A stretch of 64,000 nucleotides of DNA from NCBI GenBank assembly GCA_046327715.1, contig JAXLXY010000008.1, positions 1-64,000 on the forward strand, in the 5' to 3' direction. Positions 28,386 through 38,386 of the stretch are shown piece by piece. Both the position numbers and the translations under genes were made by a program. The stretch's first letter is position 1; the number at the start of each line of letters is the position of its first letter. Under the pieces are notes generated by a model, which ran no database searches, was not told where the DNA came from, and worked only from the letters and a program-made list of their open reading frames with translations. The DNA comes from JADJOM01 sp046327715 (GTDB lineage Bacteria; Gemmatimonadota; Gemmatimonadetes; Gemmatimonadales; GWC2-71-9).

Positions 28386-30617
28386 CTACTGGCAGTACTC
28401 GTCGATCTGGTCGATGCCGATCAGGACTTCGCGCGGCTTGCTGGAGCCCGGCGTGGCGGGGCCGAGGATGCCGGCCATGTGCAGCTGGTCGATGATGCGG
28501 GCGGCGCGGCCGTAGCCGATCGAGAGCCGCCGCTGCAGCAGGCTGGTGGACCCGCCCTGGTGCTGCACGCACAGTTCGGCCGCATCGCGGAAGAGCGCGT
28601 CGCGCTCGCCGTCGAAGCTCCCGGACCCACCGCCATCCTCCATGGCCTCCAGCGCGCGGACCATGGCCAGGATGTCCTGTTCCCGCTGGGCCGCGGGGTC
28701 GGCGCCGCCCGCGGCGGCCACTCGCGCCGCCCGCCGCGCGTCGAACCAGTCCATCAGCCGCTCGGTTTCCTCGGTGGCGATGAACGCCCCCTGGATGCGC
28801 TGCGGCTCGCTCTTGCCCGGCGGCAGGAAGAGCATGTCGCCGTTGCCCAGCAGCGCCTCGGCTCCATTCTGGTCAAGGATCGTGCGGCTGTCCACCTTCG
28901 ATGCCACCCGGAACGCGATCCGGCTCGGGAAATTGGCCTTGATGAGGCCGGTCAGGACGTTCACGCTGGGACGCTGGGTGGCCAGGATCAGGTGGATGCC
29001 GATGGCGCGCGCCTTCTGCGCCAGGCGCGCCAGCGGCGGCTCGATCTCGCCCTGCACGGTCATCATGAGGTCGGCCAGCTCGTCGACGATCATCACGATG
29101 AAGGGCAGCGGTCCTTCCTTGTATACCCCGTCGTCCGGCGCCTCCGGGGCCCCCGGCTCGGCCTCGGCGCTGATGGTGGAGAGGGTGGCCTGGGCCTTCG
29201 GCGGGTTGCGCAGCGGCTTCCCTTCCTCGGCCTTGCGGTTGAAGTCGGCCAGGTTGCGGGCGCCATTGGCGTGCAGCAGCTCATACCGCCGCTGCATCTC
29301 CATCTCGGCCCACTTGAGCAGGGCGGCCGCGTCGTTGTTGTTGGTGATGACCTTGTGCCGCAGGTGCGGCAGCGCGTTGTACATCGACAGCTCGACCATC
29401 TTCGGGTCGACCATCAGGAAGCGCAGCTGCTTCGGCGTGTAGCGGTACACCAGGCTCGTGATGATCGTGTTGATGGCCACCGACTTGCCCGAGCCGGTGG
29501 CGCCGGCGATGAGCAGGTGCGGCATCTTGGCCAGGTCGGCGACCACCGCCTTGCCCTCGAGGTCGCGGCCCAGCGCGATCGGCAGCACGGCGCGGGTCTC
29601 GTCCCACTCCCCCGCCTCGATCAGCTCGCGCAGGGTCACCATCCGCTTGGTGGGGTTCGGGATCTCCACCCCCACCGCGCCCTTGCCGGGGATCGGGGCC
29701 ACCCGGATGGACTGGGCCCGCATGGTGATGGCCATGTCGTCCGCGAGCGCCGCGATCCGGCCCGCCTTCACCCCCGGGGCCGGCACCACCTCGAACTGGG
29801 TGACCACCGGCCCGGTGGTCCGCCCGCCGATGCTCCCCTCCACCTTGAAGGTCTTGAGGGTCTCGAGCAGCACCTGCCCCAGCCGGTCGAGTTCCGCGAC
29901 GCCGGCATCCTTCTCGACCGCCGGAGGCGCCTGCAGCAGTTCCACCGGCGGCAGCACATCGTCGTCGGCCGGATCGCCGATCAGCACCTCGACCGCCTTG
30001 GCCGCCTTCTTCGGCTTCTTCTCCTTCTTCGGCGGGGCGAACGGTGGCGGCTCATCCTCCGGCTCGACGGCCGGCTCCGCGATCCGGGCCTTGCCCCGGG
30101 TCGGCTCGGCCGTGACCGCGACGGCCTCGGGCGTTGCCTCCGCCTTGACCAGGCGCAGGAAGGGATGCCAGGCGATGGTCAGGATGGTGAGGGCGGAGAG
30201 CAGGAGCAGGCCGAGCAGGAAGCCGCCGGCCACGCCGATGGCCTTCACCGTGTAGTAGGCAAGGAACCCTGGCAGCACCCCGGTGAGCCGCGGGGCCAGC
30301 GCGCCGCTGTCGTAGAGCCGGGGCTCGACGCCGGTCAGCACGCCGAGCAGGAAGGGGAGCAGGATCGCGAGGCCCACGACCAGGATCGCGGCCCGCTTCA
30401 TGTCGAGGGCGGGGAGGCGGTCGAAGCCGGCGAGGCCGAGCCCCAGCCCGAGGAGCGGGAAGCCGACGGCGCCCAGGCCGAGGCCCCGCCAGAGGAAGGC
30501 GCCGAGCCATTCGCCGAGGGGCCCGGTGAGGTGCACGGGGAGGAGCGTGAGCCCGATGAAGCTCCCGAGGATCAGCGCGATGATCGCGCTCAGGTGGCGG
30601 CGGCCCTGCACGCTCAT
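28386..30617 (-). CDS. ftsK: DNA translocase FtsK/SpoIIIE
   Basis: A 743-residue DNA pump for chromosome segregation at division. Four to five N-terminal membrane segments (to about residue 160) lead to an acidic/Lys-rich linker, then the FtsK motor with Walker A GATGSGKS near 372 and Walker B IVMIVDELADLMM. The C-terminal winged-helix gamma domain (TSLLQRRLSIGYGRAARIID) recognises polarity sequences. The start overlaps comB as ATGA. Confidence 0.95.
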   Translation of the reverse strand: MSVQGRRHLSAIIALILGSFIGLTLLPVHLTGPLGEWLGAFLWRGLGLGAVGFPLLGLGLGLAGFDRLPALDMKRAAILVVGLAILLPFLLGVLTGVEPRLYDSGALAPRLTGVLPGFLAYYTVKAIGVAGGFLLGLLLLSALTILTIAWHPFLRLVKAEATPEAVAVTAEPTRGKARIAEPAVEPEDEPPPFAPPKKEKKPKKAAKAVEVLIGDPADDDVLPPVELLQAPPAVEKDAGVAELDRLGQVLLETLKTFKVEGSIGGRTTGPVVTQFEVVPAPGVKAGRIAALADDMAITMRAQSIRVAPIPGKGAVGVEIPNPTKRMVTLRELIEAGEWDETRAVLPIALGRDLEGKAVVADLAKMPHLLIAGATGSGKSVAINTIITSLVYRYTPKQLRFLMVDPKMVELSMYNALPHLRHKVITNNNDAAALLKWAEMEMQRRYELLHANGARNLADFNRKAEEGKPLRNPPKAQATLSTISAEAEPGAPEAPDDGVYKEGPLPFIVMIVDELADLMMTVQGEIEPPLARLAQKARAIGIHLILATQRPSVNVLTGLIKANFPSRIAFRVASKVDSRTILDQNGAEALLGNGDMLFLPPGKSEPQRIQGAFIATEETERLMDWFDARRAARVAAAGGADPAAQREQDILAMVRALEAMEDGGGSGSFDGERDALFRDAAELCVQHQGGSTSLLQRRLSIGYGRAARIIDQLHMAGILGPATPGSSKPREVLIGIDQIDEYCQ

Positions 30618-31353
30618 GCGGTGGAAGGTACCGCGGTGACCCGGCGATTGCTGAAGAGGGGGAGCACCGGATGGGCGTCGACCCGGGCCGCCTCGGCGAT
30701 GTCGGCCTTCATGTCGAGGGCCAGCAGGTCGCGCCCGCCGTGACTCGCCAGCAGCGGCCGTTCCCAGCGGCGGCCGTAGCGCCGCACCAGGTCGAGGGCG
30801 GCGAGCGCCCCGTCGTTGAGGCCCTTGCGGGCGCGGCCGCCGCCCAGCGTGGCCTCGACCAGGCGGCCGGCCGCGTAGGCGTCGTCCAGCGCAAAGCGCT
30901 GCTCCCGGCCGGCGCAGACCACGAGGACCGGCTCGCCGGCCTGCCAGGCCTCGCGGGCCCGCGCGGTCACGGCGGAGAAGTTGACCGCCGCCGCCACGTA
31001 GACCGGGTTCCCGCTGGCCGCGGCGAGCAGGGCGCCGGTGCCGTTCGAGGTGGTCATGACGACCGTCCGCCCCTGCACCGCCCCGGCGGTCATCTCCGCC
31101 GGCGAGTTCCCCAGGTCGAAGCCGGGGATCCGCTCGCAGTGCCGCTCCCCGGCGAGGATGGTCTCGTCCTTCCCGAGCGTCTCGGCCAGGCGCAGCGCCT
31201 CCTCGGTGCTGGCCACGGGCACCACGGCGCGCGCCCCGGCGGCGAGCGCCGCGGCGATCGTCGTGCTCATCCGGAGGATGTCGATGACGAAGACCACGCG
31301 ACCCTGGACCTCACCCGGGGTGAGGCCGGCAGGGGTGAACACCACGTCGAGGG

Positions 31354-31357
<4 letters not shown>
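30614..31357 (-). CDS. comB: 2-phosphosulfolactate phosphatase family protein
   Basis: A 247-residue ComB-family Mg-dependent phosphatase, known for releasing sulfolactate in coenzyme M or sulfolactate metabolism. Family residues include VFVIDILRMSTTIAAAL near the N-terminus, LAGERHCERIPGFDLGNSP and the TTSNGTGA segment. No other sulfolactate gene (comA, comC) is visible, so its actual substrate here is uncertain. It overlaps accC (ATGA) and ftsK (ATGA). Confidence 0.85.
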
Positions 31358-32712
<1,355 letters not shown>

Positions 32713-32775
32713 GCGCGTCTCCGTCGCCGCCGGCCCCGCCCGGGGCGCGGCCGGCGCTGCAGTCGGGGCACGGCA

Positions 32776-33966
32776 TCAGGGCGTCAGGTCCCGGGAGAGG
32801 TCGGGCGGGGCGCTGCCCGCCCCGGCCTCGCCGATGCCGGTGAAGGTCCGGTCGGAGGCCGAGCTGATGCCGGAGGCCCGCAGCGCGAACTCGCTCGGGT
32901 TGGTGGAATAGAAGAGGGCGCTCTCGTAGGTGATGTCCCCTTCCCGGTACCACTTCATCAGCGACTGGTCGAAGCTCTGCATCCCGTACGCCTCGGTGCC
33001 CTCGGAGATCAGGTCGGGGATGTTGAGCGCCTTCTCGATGTCGCGGATGTTGTCGGCCACCGCCGCGGTGTTGATCAGCACCTCGGCCGCCGGCACCCGT
33101 CCCTTGCCGTCCTTGCGGGGCACCAGCCGCAGGCAGACCACCGCCGCCAGCGCGGTGGAGAGCAGCGAGCGGATCTCCTGGTGCTGGTGCGGCGGGTAGA
33201 ACGAGATCACCCGGTTGATCGTCTGGGTGGCGTCGGTGGTGTGCAGGGTGGAGAAGACCAGGTGACCGGTGTCGGCCGCCTTGAGCGCCACGTCGAGCGT
33301 CTCGGCGTCGCGGATCTCGCCGATGAGGATCACGTCCGGGTCCTGCCGCAGCACGTGGCGCAGCGCCAGCCCGAACGACAGCGTGTCGCTGCCCACCTCG
33401 CGCTGGGAGATGTTGGCCATGAGGTCCCGGTGCAGGAACTCGATCGGGTCCTCGATGGTGATCACGTTGACCCGGCGGTTCTGGTTCACGTGGTTGATCA
33501 TCGCGGCCAGGCTGGTCGACTTGCCCGACCCCGTGACCCCCGTGACCAGCACCAGCCCGCGCGGCTTGAGCGAGATCTCCTCCAGCACCTCGGGCAGCTG
33601 CAGCTCCTTGACCGTCTTCACCTCGTAGGGGATGGCCCGGAAGGCGAAGGCGAGCGTGCCGCGCTGCTGGTAGATGTTGGTGCGGAACCGGCCCACGCCC
33701 GGCACGCCGATGGCGAAGTCCGCCTCCTTCTTCTCGGCGAACTCCTTCACCTGCCGCGGCGTCATGATCTGCTCCGCCAGCAGCTTGAGGTCCTCGGGCT
33801 TGAGCGGCTGCATCTCCAGGCCGGCGAGGTCGCCGTTGACCCGGATGGTCGGCGGCCGGCCGACCTTGAGGTGCAGGTCGGAGCCGTTGCGCTGGACCAT
33901 CAGCGAGATGGCCTGCTTGAAGTTGAACGGCGGCTGCAGCGCCGCCGGTCCCGTCACGTCAGCCAT
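32776..33966 (-). CDS. pilT: Type IV pilus retraction ATPase PilT
   Basis: A 396-residue secretion/motility ATPase. The N-terminal PAS-like domain (MVQRNGSDLHLKVGRPP) is followed by RecA-like motor motifs: Walker A GVTGSGKST near 143-151, the Asp box and Walker B with DPDVILIGEIRD, and His box STLHTTDA. The extended C-terminus resembles PilU/PilT-like forms. Its start overlaps the accB stop by 8 nt, so it is co-translated within the acc operon. No other pilus gene is nearby. Confidence 0.93.
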   Translation of the reverse strand: MADVTGPAALQPPFNFKQAISLMVQRNGSDLHLKVGRPPTIRVNGDLAGLEMQPLKPEDLKLLAEQIMTPRQVKEFAEKKEADFAIGVPGVGRFRTNIYQQRGTLAFAFRAIPYEVKTVKELQLPEVLEEISLKPRGLVLVTGVTGSGKSTSLAAMINHVNQNRRVNVITIEDPIEFLHRDLMANISQREVGSDTLSFGLALRHVLRQDPDVILIGEIRDAETLDVALKAADTGHLVFSTLHTTDATQTINRVISFYPPHQHQEIRSLLSTALAAVVCLRLVPRKDGKGRVPAAEVLINTAAVADNIRDIEKALNIPDLISEGTEAYGMQSFDQSLMKWYREGDITYESALFYSTNPSEFALRASGISSASDRTFTGIGEAGAGSAPPDLSRDLTP

Positions 33967-34504
33967 TGGGGTCCACCCGGAACAGCACGGTCCCGAACTC
34001 GACCGGCTGGGCGTCGTCGACCAGCACTTCCTTCACCACGCCCGACACCTCGGCCTCGATCTCGTTCATGATCTTCATCGCCTCGATGATGCAGACCGTC
34101 TGCCCCACCGCGATCCGGCTGCCGACCTTGACGTACGGCTCTGCGCCCGGTTCCGGCGACTTGTAGAACGTGCCCACCATCGGCGACTTCACGTCCTTGA
34201 GCGACGACGGGGCGCTGGCGGGCGCGGCCGCCGGCGCCGCCGCGGCGGGGGCGGCGGGCGCGGTCGCCGGCGCGGCGTGCACCGTGTGCATCGCCATCGG
34301 CAGGGACGCCGGGTGGGCCGGCCCGTTGCCGGTCCGGGTAATCACCACGCCGGTGTCGAAGAAGCCCTTCACCTCGATGGAGCCGATCTCGGGGAACTCA
34401 TGCAGCAGCTCCGCGAGCTTCCGGACGTCCTTGAGCTCGACCGACTTGATGCCGGGCACCTTCCCGATCAGCCGGGCAAGATCCTGCGTGTCTTTGGTGT
34501 TCAT
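33959..34504 (-). CDS. accB: Biotin carboxyl carrier protein of acetyl-CoA carboxylase
   Basis: A 181-residue BCCP. A helical N-terminal domain is followed by an Ala/Pro-rich linker (residues about 73-97) and the biotinyl domain with EAMKIMNEIEA, the lysine near residue 142 being the biotinylation site. Normal for the family. It lies 24 nt after the M24 peptidase and overlaps pilT by 8 nt. Confidence 0.96.
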   Translation of the reverse strand: MNTKDTQDLARLIGKVPGIKSVELKDVRKLAELLHEFPEIGSIEVKGFFDTGVVITRTGNGPAHPASLPMAMHTVHAAPATAPAAPAAAAPAAAPASAPSSLKDVKSPMVGTFYKSPEPGAEPYVKVGSRIAVGQTVCIIEAMKIMNEIEAEVSGVVKEVLVDDAQPVEFGTVLFRVDPNG

Positions 34505-34528
34505 GAGCCGTCTGGTTGCAGGTGGCCG

Positions 34529-35617
34529 CTAGACCAGCTCCAACAGGTCCACGCGATTGTCGGATAACAGTTCCGGGCCCTCCGGCGTCAGGTGCACGTC
34601 GTCCTCCAGCCGCACCCCGCCCCAGCCCGGAAGATAGATCCCGGGTTCCACGGTGACCACCGCGCCGGCCGGCAGGGCCGCCTCCGCGGTGGGCGAGAGC
34701 CGGGGCGCCTCGTGCACCTCGAGCCCCAGCCCGTGGCCCAGCGAATGCCCGAACGACTCGCCGAAGCCCTGCCGGGCGATCACCTCGCGGGCGAGCAGGT
34801 CGGCGTCCTTCCCGCTCATCCCCGCGCGCAGGTGCTCCAGCGCGCGGCGCTGGGCCCGGCGCACGGTGTCGTACACCGCGCGCTGGCGCTCATCGGCACG
34901 GGCGCCGACGACGATGGTGCGCGTGAGGTCGGCACAGTATCCGTCCACCTGCGCACCGAAGTCAAGCAGCAGCCACTCGCCGCGCCCGAGCACCCGCTCG
35001 CTGGTGCGCGCGTGGGGGAGCGCCGCGCGCGGCCCCGACGCCACGATGGTCGGGAACGGGTGCCACTCGCTCCCGCGCCGGCGCAGCGCGCCCTCGAGCA
35101 GCGCCGCCACCTCGTACTCCGTCTGGCCCGCCCGGATCGCGGGGAGGGTCTCGGCCAGGGCCGCCTGGGCCAGCGCCGCGGCCCGGCGGATCGCGGCCAC
35201 CTCGCCCGAATCCTTGACCGCCCGCAGCCGCTCCACGAGCTCCGGCGCCGGCGTCCAGGTCCGCCCGGGCAGCAGTCCCTCCAGCCGCTCGCGATCCCGG
35301 ACCGTCGCCACGTGCGCTTCGAAGGCCGTCCCGGCCCCGGGGCGCTCCGCCAGGACCCGGCGGAGCCGGTCCCACACGCTGACCTGGTCGACCTCCACCC
35401 GGGCGGCCCCGCCAACCTCCCGGGGCGCCTGGGCCGCGTAACGGAAGTCCGTTACCAGCACCAGGTCGTCGCGCCGGACCAGCAGGAGCCCGGCCGACCC
35501 GCTGAAGCCGGTGAGGTAGCGGATGTTCGGCAACGCCTGCACCACCAGCTGGTCGAACCCCTCCGCGGCCAGCAGGGCGCGCAGCGCCGCCTGCCGCGCC
35601 TCGCGCGGGTCAGCCAC
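34529..35617 (-). CDS. M24B Xaa-Pro aminopeptidase
   Basis: A 362-residue pita-bread metallopeptidase that removes N-terminal residues before proline. The five metal ligands are visible: LLDFGAQ, DLTRTI, HSLGHGLGLEVHE, VEPGIYLPG and RLEDDV. GTG 35617 overlaps the aroQ stop by 8 nt. aroQ-peptidase-accB-accC is a gene order seen in many bacteria, often with elongation factor P between the peptidase and accB; efp is absent here. Confidence 0.92.
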   Translation of the reverse strand: MADPREARQAALRALLAAEGFDQLVVQALPNIRYLTGFSGSAGLLLVRRDDLVLVTDFRYAAQAPREVGGAARVEVDQVSVWDRLRRVLAERPGAGTAFEAHVATVRDRERLEGLLPGRTWTPAPELVERLRAVKDSGEVAAIRRAAALAQAALAETLPAIRAGQTEYEVAALLEGALRRRGSEWHPFPTIVASGPRAALPHARTSERVLGRGEWLLLDFGAQVDGYCADLTRTIVVGARADERQRAVYDTVRRAQRRALEHLRAGMSGKDADLLAREVIARQGFGESFGHSLGHGLGLEVHEAPRLSPTAEAALPAGAVVTVEPGIYLPGWGGVRLEDDVHLTPEGPELLSDNRVDLLELV

Positions 35618-36044
35618 GGAGGCGGGTCACCAGCGCCTGCAGGCCCAGCAGGTACCCCTGCGGCCCGAAGCCGGCGACGATGCCCAGGGCCAGGTCGGCC
35701 AGCCGGGAGTGCCGGCGCTCAGGCTCCCGGGCGAAGATATTGGACAGGTGCACTTCGACGAACGGCACCTTCACCGCCAGCATCGCATCCCGGATGGCGA
35801 GGCTGGTGTGCGTGAACGCCGCCGCGTTGACCAGGGCGCCGTCGGCCTGGCCGCGGAGTCCCTGCACCGCGTCGACGAAGGCGCCCTCGTGGTTGGTCTG
35901 GAACCAGGTGAGCTCGACCCCCAGTCGGGTCGCCTCGGCGCGCACCTGCGCCTCGACCTCGGGCAGCGTGGTGCGGCCGTACACCTCGGGCTCGCGGGTC
36001 CCGAGCAGATTGAGGTTGGGGCCGTTCAGGACGGCGATCCGCAT
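35610..36044 (-). CDS. aroQ: 3-dehydroquinate dehydratase, type II
   Basis: A 144-residue type II dehydroquinase for the shikimate pathway. Motifs include LNGPNLNLLGTREPEVYG near residues 6-23 with the catalytic Tyr, LVNAAAFTHTS, and EVHLSNIFAREPERRHS with the catalytic His. Full length. ATG overlaps the TPR-protein stop by one base (TGATG). Confidence 0.96.
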   Translation of the reverse strand: MRIAVLNGPNLNLLGTREPEVYGRTTLPEVEAQVRAEATRLGVELTWFQTNHEGAFVDAVQGLRGQADGALVNAAAFTHTSLAIRDAMLAVKVPFVEVHLSNIFAREPERRHSRLADLALGIVAGFGPQGYLLGLQALVTRLRG

Positions 36045-38221
36045 CAGCGCTTCAGGCTCTTGAGCCAGTGCTGGAACTGGTCGAGATCCTCGTCCGACGG
36101 CATCGCCTGCCGCGGGCCGGTGGTGGGGGCGCCGGAGGCCGAGCCGCCGAAGAACTGGTCGAAGGAGAAGGCGTCGGGCGCCCCGCTCCGCTGCACCGGC
36201 TCGGTGGCCTTCGGCGTCTGCGCCGCCGACGGCTCCTCGCCGAAGATGGCGCTCAGCGACAGCGGATCCCGCGCCGGCCGGGTCGGCGCGCCCTCCCCGT
36301 CATCGTCCACCGGCCCCTCCACCCCGGCCGGCCGCGCGCCCGCCAGCCCGCGGAAGAACGACTCGACCGACTCCCCGCCGGTATCCACCGCGACGTACGA
36401 CAGCCGACGCGACCCGGCCGCCCGCTGCTGCTCCAGCTGCCGCACCCGCTCGGCCAGCCGCGCGTCATTCGGCTGCCGGGCCAGCAGCGTCCGGTAGACG
36501 TTCAGCGCCTCGGCGACGTGCCCCTGGCGGGCGTAGAGCTCCGCCATGCTCTCGGTGAGCACCGGCGCCGGCTCGGCCGACACCGCCTCGGCCACCGGCA
36601 CCGGTTCCAGCTCGGCGGTGGCCGGCTCGGGGACGGAGACCTCCTGGGAGATGCGACGCACCCGGGGCGGTTCGGGTTCGGCAGCGTCCTCCGGGAAGAT
36701 GAGCTTGAGGTCGGACGGCCGCGGCGCCGGTTCGGGCTCCTCCTCCGGCAGGGAGGCTTCCCACGCCGCAGCGGCGGCCGTGGCATCCGACTCGGCCACC
36801 GGGGCACCGGCGCCGGCGAGTTCGTCGACGAGCGAGACCGGCTCCGGCTCCGGGAGCGGCGCCTCGTCCGGTACCTCATAGGATGTGGGGGCCCGGTAGG
36901 CCGGCACCTCGAGCGTGATTTCCGCGGCGGGAGCGACCGGCGCCACGGGCTCCACCGTCACGGGCTCACTCTCCGCCGGGGCCGAGGTCGAGAGCTCCTC
37001 CGTCGGCATCAGGGTGATGGCGGCGAATCCGGTGGTCACCGGGCCCGAGGGCACGAAGGTCGGCCCGGCGGTGACCACCAGCGCGGGTTCGGGTTCGGGC
37101 TCCGGCAGGCTCAGCGGTGCCGCCTCGGGCGACTGCTCGATCCGGCTGAGCAGCTCCTCCGCACCGCTCGGGGTCTGGTACTCCGACCCGGCGGCGCCGG
37201 CGAGCTTGAGTTCACTCGAGGCGTCAGGGACCTGGAACTCGGAGGCGCTGGAGGCGAGCGCCAGCAGGTCGGCGCTGTCGTCCGGGCTCTGGAACTCGCC
37301 GGTGCCCGAAGGCCGCAGCTCCAGCGGGGCCAGTTCCTCCCCGCCGATCGCGTAGACCTCGGCTTCGCCGCGGGCGGGTGGGGGCGTGAAGGGCTCGTCC
37401 GACTCGATCCCCGCCAGGGGCTCGGGCGCCAGGTCGCGCGCGGCCTCCACCAGGTCGAGTTCCACCGGTTCGAGATCCTCGATGGCCGGCGCGTCGCGGG
37501 GCACCACGGGGAGGATCGGCACGGTGTCGGCGTCGTCGAGCTCGGCGACCGGTGCCCCGATGTCCGGGGCGATGATCTCGCGGGTCCGCGCCGGCGGATC
37601 ATAGGCGCCGAGGGCGGCCTCCACCGCGTCGTCGACGCCGAGGGGCGCCTCCGACACCTCGCCGGCGGACACCTCGGCCATGGTGCTTGGCTGCGGGGCG
37701 AAGGTCCGGGCCACCACCTCGACCGTGGCCGTCGTCTCCGAGGAGGACGACCCGCCCGACTCGGAGGGCGGGCTCTCCACGGTCAGCGGGGCGGCCATCG
37801 CGGCCGCGGCGGCCTCGCGGGCGGCGTCCACCCGCTCCAGCTGGTCCCGCGCCTCATCGTTGCTGGGATCGACCGAAATCAGCCGGGCCAGCCAGGTGCG
37901 CGCCTCCATGAGGCGCCCCTGCCGTTCGGTGATGTCCGCCAGCGCCTTGAGCGCGATCACGTTCTCGGGATCGAGGTCCAGGACGTGGGTGAACGCCGCT
38001 TCGGCCGGGCCATCCTCGCGGAGGTCGAGGCAGCAGCGGCCCAGCACGATGTTGCCCGGAATGTGGTCGGGGTGGAGTTCCAGGCCCTGGCGGAGGACAT
38101 CCCGGGCCTCGAGGTGATCGCCGTTCTTGCGGAGAACCTCCGCATAGGGCGCGAAAACGGTTCCCTTGGGATTCTCCTTCCAACGGCGCTCGAGCTTCTC
38201 GATCTCGCTGTTTGGTGGCAT
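36044..38221 (-). CDS. Large TPR protein with acidic disordered linker
   Basis: A 725-residue cytosolic protein. Residues 1-130 are tetratricopeptide repeats (KNGDHLEARDVLRQGLELHP, then ITERQGRLMEARTWLARLISVDP). A long acidic Pro/Glu-rich region follows, with three variants of an EFQ(S/V/T)P motif near 311-365, then another TPR (YARQGHVAEALNVYRTLLARQP) near 560. The C-terminus has conserved-looking patches (SFDQFFGG, LDQFQHWLKSLKR). No signal peptide. It heads the chain containing aroQ, acc genes and pilT, and has a strong promoter. Function unknown; an assembly-hub role resembling FimV is possible but unproven. Confidence 0.85.
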   Translation of the reverse strand: MPPNSEIEKLERRWKENPKGTVFAPYAEVLRKNGDHLEARDVLRQGLELHPDHIPGNIVLGRCCLDLREDGPAEAAFTHVLDLDPENVIALKALADITERQGRLMEARTWLARLISVDPSNDEARDQLERVDAAREAAAAAMAAPLTVESPPSESGGSSSSETTATVEVVARTFAPQPSTMAEVSAGEVSEAPLGVDDAVEAALGAYDPPARTREIIAPDIGAPVAELDDADTVPILPVVPRDAPAIEDLEPVELDLVEAARDLAPEPLAGIESDEPFTPPPARGEAEVYAIGGEELAPLELRPSGTGEFQSPDDSADLLALASSASEFQVPDASSELKLAGAAGSEYQTPSGAEELLSRIEQSPEAAPLSLPEPEPEPALVVTAGPTFVPSGPVTTGFAAITLMPTEELSTSAPAESEPVTVEPVAPVAPAAEITLEVPAYRAPTSYEVPDEAPLPEPEPVSLVDELAGAGAPVAESDATAAAAAWEASLPEEEPEPAPRPSDLKLIFPEDAAEPEPPRVRRISQEVSVPEPATAELEPVPVAEAVSAEPAPVLTESMAELYARQGHVAEALNVYRTLLARQPNDARLAERVRQLEQQRAAGSRRLSYVAVDTGGESVESFFRGLAGARPAGVEGPVDDDGEGAPTRPARDPLSLSAIFGEEPSAAQTPKATEPVQRSGAPDAFSFDQFFGGSASGAPTTGPRQAMPSDEDLDQFQHWLKSLKR

Positions 38222-38260
38222 CCCTGGCCCTGGTCGTAAGTCGTTGTGGGAATTGGATAA

Positions 38261-38289
38261 AGATTAGGCCGGCGAGGGGAGGCTGTCAA
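38261..38289 (-). promoter_or_regulatory. Strong sigma-70-type promoter for the TPR/aroQ/acc/ftsK operon
   Basis: TTGACA (minus strand, 38284-38289) and TAATCT (38261-38266) are separated by 17 nt, about 40 nt before the TPR-protein ATG. It is the best consensus promoter in the window. Confidence 0.75.
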
Positions 38290-38310
38290 CGGGGTCCGCG
38301 GCGCCCCGCC

Positions 38311-38339
38311 TTGAGATTCCGTGTTGCCGGGCTTAGACT
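38311..38339 (+). promoter_or_regulatory. Predicted ppiD promoter, divergent
   Basis: TTGAGA (38311-38316) and TAGACT (38334-38339) are separated by 17 nt, 47 nt before the PpiD-like start. It is back-to-back with the minus-strand promoter at 38261. Confidence 0.7.
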
Positions 38340-38386
38340 TAGCCCTCTTTTTCGCCCGGTCCCACCCCCACGCAGGGCAGTCCCCT

